Positions 60,106-64,000 of a stretch of 64,000 bases of DNA are shown here, piece after piece. Every line of letters starts with the position of its first letter. The stretch's first letter is position 1. Under the pieces are notes generated by a model. That model made no database searches, was not told the DNA's origin, and saw only the letters and a list, made by a program, of their open reading frames with translations. The DNA comes from Cohnella rhizoplanae (GTDB lineage: Bacteria; Bacillota; Bacilli; Paenibacillales; Paenibacillaceae). The stretch is from assembly GCF_948329515.1 (NCBI RefSeq), contig NZ_CAOJCN010000004.1, positions 1 to 64,000 on the forward strand, read 5' to 3'. A program made the translations under genes and the position numbers.

Positions 60106-60583
60106 CCTCTGCGCCTCCGATCTTCTCTTTTAACAGCATCCGTCCTCTGGCGAGCCAAGTCCCTACCGTGGCGGGCTTGGCCTGGAGAATGTCCGCGATC
60201 TCCTGGATCGAATAGCCTTCGTAATAATGAAGGTGAATCGGGATCCGGTACTTCTTGTCCAGCGCCAGTACGGCTTGCAGGACCTCGTTCTCTTCCCGCG
60301 GGAGGTAGCTCAGGTTTTCGGGAACCGGATTCCGGCTTTTAAACCATCCGGCTTTGAGCATGTTTTTGCTTTTATTGATCGTCGTGCGGATCAGCCACGC
60401 TTTTTCGTGCTCGTTATTTTCGAAGACAGGGCGCTTTTGCAGATAGGCCAGGAATACGTCCTGCGCCACTTCTTCCGCATCGGCCATATTTTTCAAATAT
60501 GCGAAGGCGATTTTGATCAGACTTTGCGAATATCGATCCAAGGCCTTCAGCACAGATTCATTGAGCTCAAATGAATTGTACAC
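60086..60583 (-). CDS. ECF-family RNA polymerase sigma factor
   Basis: 165 residues. Region 2: IKIAFAYLKNMADAEEVAQDVFLAYLQ. Region 4: ALDKKYRIPIHLHYYEGYSIQEIA and KPATVGTWLARGRMLLKE. Typical two-domain ECF of the SigV/SigX-like size. ATG (MYNSFELNE) preceded by AAAGGAGGTGCTGAGG. Coupled to the anti-sigma gene downstream. Confidence 0.93.
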   Translation of the reverse strand: MYNSFELNESVLKALDRYSQSLIKIAFAYLKNMADAEEVAQDVFLAYLQKRPVFENNEHEKAWLIRTTINKSKNMLKAGWFKSRNPVPENLSYLPREENEVLQAVLALDKKYRIPIHLHYYEGYSIQEIADILQAKPATVGTWLARGRMLLKEKIGGAEDEAFSI

Positions 60584-60710
60584 CTCAGCACCTCCTTTCC
60601 CTATGAATACAACTGAACAGGCGGATATTTTTCACGAAGGTCGATTATTTTAAAATATTTGCTTTTTCGAGTCGGATTACACGCTATAGACGCAAGGAAG
60701 AACGCGAAGG
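60584..60710 (-). promoter_or_regulatory. Upstream region of the ECF sigma gene
   Basis: 127 bp, AT-rich near the gene. No recognisable ECF autoregulatory -35/-10 (for example TGAAAC-N16-CGTC). Confidence 0.3.
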
Positions 60711-60945
60711 GATGCAGGAGAATTGCATTCGCGCGCAAAATGTAGGCAGAGAGGCGTGGTGCGTGGCCGGAGTGGGCACGATGGTGCACAGGAATGAAGG
60801 CGGTGGAGTCGTGGTAAGTAGCCGGGGCGGGCATGATGGTGCACTATAATTGTGCGTGGAAGTGGCGGGGGCGCGTTAGATGGCCGAATAGGTACGAAAA
60901 TGCGGAAGGCGGCGGAGCGGATGGTGCACAGGAATTGTGCATGGC
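60711..60945. repeat. Irregular GATGGTGCAC hairpin repeats
   Basis: GATGGTGCAC occurs at 60780, 60834 and 60920, and a weaker GATGCAGGAGAATTGCAT at 60711. Where complete, it folds as TGCACA-GGAAT-TGTGCA (60924-60941) or GCAC-TATAATT-GTGC. Spacing is irregular (69, 54, 86 bp), so this looks like a decayed relative of the 51-bp arrays. Confidence 0.55.
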
Positions 60946-60989
60946 ACCCGCTACCGCCGTATCCCCACCCTACGACCTGTCGCAACGCT

Positions 60990-63416
60990 TTATTCTTTTT
61001 CCGTTGCAAGTTCATATAAAGAAACGTCTAGCGCCTGGACGAACGGCGTCCATTCCCCCGCCGCATACAGCCGCAGCCGATGCATCGCGCGCGTGCATGC
61101 CGTATAGAAAAGCTTGCGCTCGCTCTCTCGGCCGTACGTCTCCGCGGACGCGTCGTAGATCAGCACGGCGTCGAATTCGACGCCCTTCGCGAGGTACGCG
61201 GGCAGCACCAGCGTCCCCTTCTCGAAGGTCGGCGTCTCCTTGGTGACGAGCCGCAGCGAAGGGCAGCCCAGCGCGTTCAGCGCCTCGTAGGCTTCGGCAC
61301 CCTCTGCGGCCGTCTTCGCGATGACGGCGATGGAGGCGAAGCCTTCGGCCCGCAGCGCCGCGACGTCCGTCGCCATCCGCGCCGCGGATGACTCGCGGCT
61401 CGCTGCCTTCACCAGAACAGGCTTCGGCCCGCTTCGCTCGAAGGGCACGATCTCCCGGCCGTCCGGCAGCAGCACTCTCGCGAACGACACGATCTCGCGC
61501 GTCGACCGGTAGCTGCGGACCAGCCGGATGAGCCTCGTATCCGCCTCGCCGTACAGCCGGAGCAGCGGCGAATCCGCGCCGTGCAGCTCCGTGGCCTGCG
61601 TGAAGATCGCCTGCCCGAAGTCGCCGAGCACCGTCATGCGCGCCCGGGGGAACAGCCGTTTCAAAAATTCATATTGAAACACCGAATAGTCCTGTCCCTC
61701 GTCGACGAAAACATGCCGGACCTCCGTGTTCGTCCGAACGCCCTCGACGAGTTCCTTCAAATACAAGTACGGCGTCGCATCCTCGTAGAAGAGCTCGAGC
61801 CGTCCCAGCTTCTCCTTGGTCTGCCCGCAGATCTCCTCCCACAACGCCGGGATCTCGGGCTCCCCGGTCATCGCGACGTACGCCTCCCGCCCTTCGAACA
61901 GCTGGCCGTACAGTCCCGCCGTGTCGATGTACCGCATCCGCTTGACGAACCGGCGCAGCGGCTTGAACTGCTCCTTCACGACCTGCTTGCGCAGCAGCTC
62001 CTCCTCGCGCTCGGCATAGTCGAAGTCGCTCTCGTCCCGCCGGCTCCGCCCCTGCAGCCGCTCTTGGACCTGTTCATACCGCTCGGCGAAGTCGAACACG
62101 CCCCGGTCCTGATGAAGCTCGCGGAATGCGGCGGCATAATCGTCCTTGTCGAGATAATCGAGCTCCTCCTGCACCCACGGCGCCTCCCGCTCCTCGCGCT
62201 CGAGAACGGCAAGCTCCTTCAACAGCCATTCCTGCAGCATGGCGACGCGGTTCGCGACGCCGATGGCGGGATCGTAGCCGTAGAACTGCGTCTTCATGCG
62301 CTCCGCGGAGATCAGGTCGCGGTCCCGGAACCGGATGGCGACGAACCGCATGCCCTCCCGCCCCAGCCATTCCGCATAACCCCGTAGCGCATGGAGGAAC
62401 GCGGCCGACGCCTTGTAGGCCATCCCCTCGAGCCGTGCCTCGTACGCGCGCGTATGCGGATTCGACAGCACGTACTCGATCTGATCGAACGGATCCTCCG
62501 GACGCAGCGCCTTCCCGAGCCCGATCTCCAGGTATTCCTGGAAGGTCGTCTGCTGCATGTTCTCTTCGCCGAGCTCGGGGAGGACGGTAGATACGTAGCT
62601 ATTGAACATCGGATTGGGCGAAAAGAGAACGATCTGGTCCGCCTTGAGCCGCTCGCGATGCTTGTAGAGCAAATAAGCCACCCGCTGCAGCGCCGCCGAT
62701 GTCTTGCCGCTGCCCGCGGCGCCTTGCACGATGAGCATCCGGCTCTTATCGTCGCGGATGATGGCGTTCTGCTCCTTCTGGATCGTCGCCACGATGCTCT
62801 TCATTTGAGCGTCCGCGCCATGGCCGAGCACCTGCTGCAGCAATTCGTCGCCGATCGTGAGGCTCGTGTCGAACACGCTCAGCAGCCGGCCATCGCGAAT
62901 CTGATACTGCCGCTTCAGCTCCATCGTCCCGGTCACGCGCCCGCCGGGCGTATCGTAGAATGCCGGACCCGGAGAGTGATCGTAGTACATGCTCGCGATC
63001 GGCGTGCGCCAGTCGTAGACCAAGAACGCCATGCCGTCCGATGCGACGAAGGACGATACGCCGATGTAGACCTGCTCGACGGCGTCCAGGCCCTCCTCGC
63101 TGAAGTCGATGCGGCCGAAGTATGGAGAAGGCAGCAGCCGGTTCAAGCCCTTCCACTGCTGCTGCCGCAGACGGTAGCTGCGCTCCCGCTCCGACAAGAT
63201 CGCCTCCTGCTGCTTGATGCTGTAGAAGGTTTCCTCGAAGTCCTCGTCGGTGGCCGTGTTCACCGTCACTTCTTCCCAGAACCGTTTGCGCAGGTCCCCC
63301 GCCTGATTCCGGAGGCCGTCCGCCTCCGGCTCCAGCTCGGCGATCCGCTCCTTCAGCTTTTCCGTGACTTGGTCCAGACGCTCCTGCTCCTGCTGCCAAT
63401 CCTTCTCGTCGATCAT
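60990..63416 (-). CDS. helD: HelD-like superfamily 1 helicase / RNA polymerase recycling factor
   Basis: 808 residues, the length of Bacillus HelD. Long N-terminal antiparallel coiled coil (EKDWQQEQERLDQVTEKLKE onward) that inserts into the RNA polymerase secondary channel; KRQYQIRDGRLLS and FDTSLTIGDELLQQVLG are HelD-type linkers. Walker A GAAGSGKTS at 232-240, DEGQDYS motif II, and the C-terminal helicase core ending FYTACTRAMHRLRLYAAG. It rescues stalled polymerase using ATP. ATG with GAAGGGAGCGGGATC upstream. Confidence 0.93.
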   Translation of the reverse strand: MIDEKDWQQEQERLDQVTEKLKERIAELEPEADGLRNQAGDLRKRFWEEVTVNTATDEDFEETFYSIKQQEAILSERERSYRLRQQQWKGLNRLLPSPYFGRIDFSEEGLDAVEQVYIGVSSFVASDGMAFLVYDWRTPIASMYYDHSPGPAFYDTPGGRVTGTMELKRQYQIRDGRLLSVFDTSLTIGDELLQQVLGHGADAQMKSIVATIQKEQNAIIRDDKSRMLIVQGAAGSGKTSAALQRVAYLLYKHRERLKADQIVLFSPNPMFNSYVSTVLPELGEENMQQTTFQEYLEIGLGKALRPEDPFDQIEYVLSNPHTRAYEARLEGMAYKASAAFLHALRGYAEWLGREGMRFVAIRFRDRDLISAERMKTQFYGYDPAIGVANRVAMLQEWLLKELAVLEREEREAPWVQEELDYLDKDDYAAAFRELHQDRGVFDFAERYEQVQERLQGRSRRDESDFDYAEREEELLRKQVVKEQFKPLRRFVKRMRYIDTAGLYGQLFEGREAYVAMTGEPEIPALWEEICGQTKEKLGRLELFYEDATPYLYLKELVEGVRTNTEVRHVFVDEGQDYSVFQYEFLKRLFPRARMTVLGDFGQAIFTQATELHGADSPLLRLYGEADTRLIRLVRSYRSTREIVSFARVLLPDGREIVPFERSGPKPVLVKAASRESSAARMATDVAALRAEGFASIAVIAKTAAEGAEAYEALNALGCPSLRLVTKETPTFEKGTLVLPAYLAKGVEFDAVLIYDASAETYGRESERKLFYTACTRAMHRLRLYAAGEWTPFVQALDVSLYELATEKE

Positions 63417-63460
63417 TGTTCCGATCCCGCTCCCTTCCGTTCATGGTAGAAAAAGAACGT

Positions 63461-63625
63461 TTGACATCCCATGACCCCACGTGGTATGATTAGTATGAAG
63501 GTAAGATGCATTAAGTGTGATTAGTGGGCAAAAGTCACCGGTTTCTCATGATACCACAGCGCGGATTGACGCGCAATTTATATATTTAGGATGTAGATTC
63601 AACCGGCAGAGACGCCGGTTTTTTT
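63461..63625 (+). ncRNA. Leader RNA with intrinsic terminator and antiterminator (candidate riboswitch or attenuator)
   Basis: Promoter TTGACA (63461-63466), 18-bp spacer, TATGAT (63485-63490) predicts a transcript from about 63497. It ends in AACCGGC/GCCGGTT (63601-63620, loop AGAGAC) plus a seven-T run. Upstream ACCGGTTTCTC (63537-63547) can instead pair with 63609-63619 in the terminator's right half (10 of 11 positions), an antiterminator arrangement. A GCGCG/CGCGC hairpin (63559-63574) sits between. No known riboswitch class recognised. The nitronate monooxygenase start is at 63674. Confidence 0.65.
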
Positions 63626-63673
63626 GTTGTAGCGCACACGCGAAGGGAATGCTCATACAGGAGGCGACCGTCC

Positions 63674-64000
63674 ATGGAAAATGCATTTACGCGCAGGCTT
63701 GGCATCTCCTGCCCGATCCTTCAAGCGCCGATGGCGGGCGGTCCCGCGACGCCCGAGCTGGCCGCGGCGGTATCCAATGCCGGAGGGCTCGGGAGCCTGG
63801 GCGCGGGTTATTGGACGCCGGAGCAGATCCGAGACGCGATCCGCGAGGTCAGACGGCGGACGGATCGGCCCTTCGGCGTCAATCTGTTCGTTCCCGAGCG
63901 AACGGACACGGCGGATGAAGCGGTGGCGGCGATGAACGCGCATCTGAACCACTATCGGGCGAGGCTGGGCATCGGGCCGGCTCCCTTCACTCCTGCGCAC
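63674..64000 (+). CDS. Nitronate monooxygenase / 2-nitropropane dioxygenase family, 5' part only
   Basis: First 109 residues; the gene continues past the window. RLGISCPILQAPMAGGPATP is the FMN-phosphate-proximal start of the NMO/FabK-like TIM barrel, followed by AAVSNAGGLGSLGAGYWTP and PFGVNLFVPE, all typical of class I nitronate monooxygenases. They oxidise toxic alkyl nitronates such as propionate 3-nitronate with FMN and O2. ATG preceded by CAGGAGGCGACC. Expression is presumably set by the leader RNA terminator. Confidence 0.88.
   Translation, partial: MENAFTRRLGISCPILQAPMAGGPATPELAAAVSNAGGLGSLGAGYWTPEQIRDAIREVRRRTDRPFGVNLFVPERTDTADEAVAAMNAHLNHYRARLGIGPAPFTPAH

Noticed and set aside
63481..63557. 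GTGGTAT...ATACCAC inverted repeat around the leader promoter
   Set aside because: The left arm overlaps the -10 element and would not be in the transcript; 7 bp over 63 bases is too weak to call a mobile-element end.
63497..63625. T-box, THF, fluoride, c-di-GMP or preQ1 riboswitch in the 63.5-kb leader
   Set aside because: None of their conserved sequence blocks is present.

Overview
This is a G+C-rich chromosomal stretch from an endospore-forming Bacillota, most likely a Paenibacillaceae member (Paenibacillus/Cohnella-like). The evidence is a complete germinant-receptor operon, a yraGF-adhB-yraED-type spore-coat operon, an exosporium-like protein, two CUT1 sugar importers with YesM/YesN-type two-component systems, GH3 glycosidases, strong GGAGG ribosome-binding sites and frequent TTG/GTG starts. 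I see no rRNA, tRNA, phage, insertion sequence or CRISPR array. The last gene is cut by the right edge.

Layout. 1-6.8 kb: stress protein, small membrane protein, a Crp/Fnr regulator, flavohemoglobin with a consensus TGTGA-N6-TCACA site, and a GGDEF-EAL protein behind a c-di-GMP-I-riboswitch-like leader, then a glycosyltransferase. 7.2-9.5 kb: spore-coat operon. 9.6-13.5 kb: histidine kinase, stand-alone receiver, degenerate HD-GYP operon, and a divergent NarL-type regulator. 13.5-16 kb: signal peptidase plus three secreted helical proteins sharing a D-x-x-x-x-L-x-x-W-Y/F start. 16.3-21.3 kb: DUF2935 protein and ger operon (A-C-D-B). 21.4-48.3 kb: carbohydrate island with a domain-permuted GH3, a LacI regulator, a second GH3, two ABC importers with two AraC-type two-component systems, a CE7 esterase, a nitrilase-fold amidohydrolase and a secreted beta-helix protein. 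48.6-64 kb: nuclease-fold hydrolase, LysM and stalk-domain surface proteins, TetR/SDR pair, VanSR-like two-component system divergent from a DUF2306 membrane protein, polysaccharide deacetylase, coiled-coil protein, GNAT, exosporium-like protein, ECF sigma/anti-sigma pair, HelD, and a nitronate monooxygenase behind a leader RNA with an intrinsic terminator.

How it fits together. Three GAAACGTTTC operators (before lacI, before the second GH3 and before the first solute-binding protein) tie glycosidase and importer into one LacI regulon. GH3 plus CE7 suggests acetylated plant beta-glycans such as xylan; this is inference.

The most striking unexplained features are tandem arrays of hairpin-forming units, about 51 bp long, in at least five intergenic positions. 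Their sequences mostly differ from locus to locus while the unit length stays the same. Next come the secreted W-Y/F protein operon with its own signal peptidase, the variant riboswitch leader, and the 63.5-kb leader RNA with mutually exclusive terminator and antiterminator pairings.
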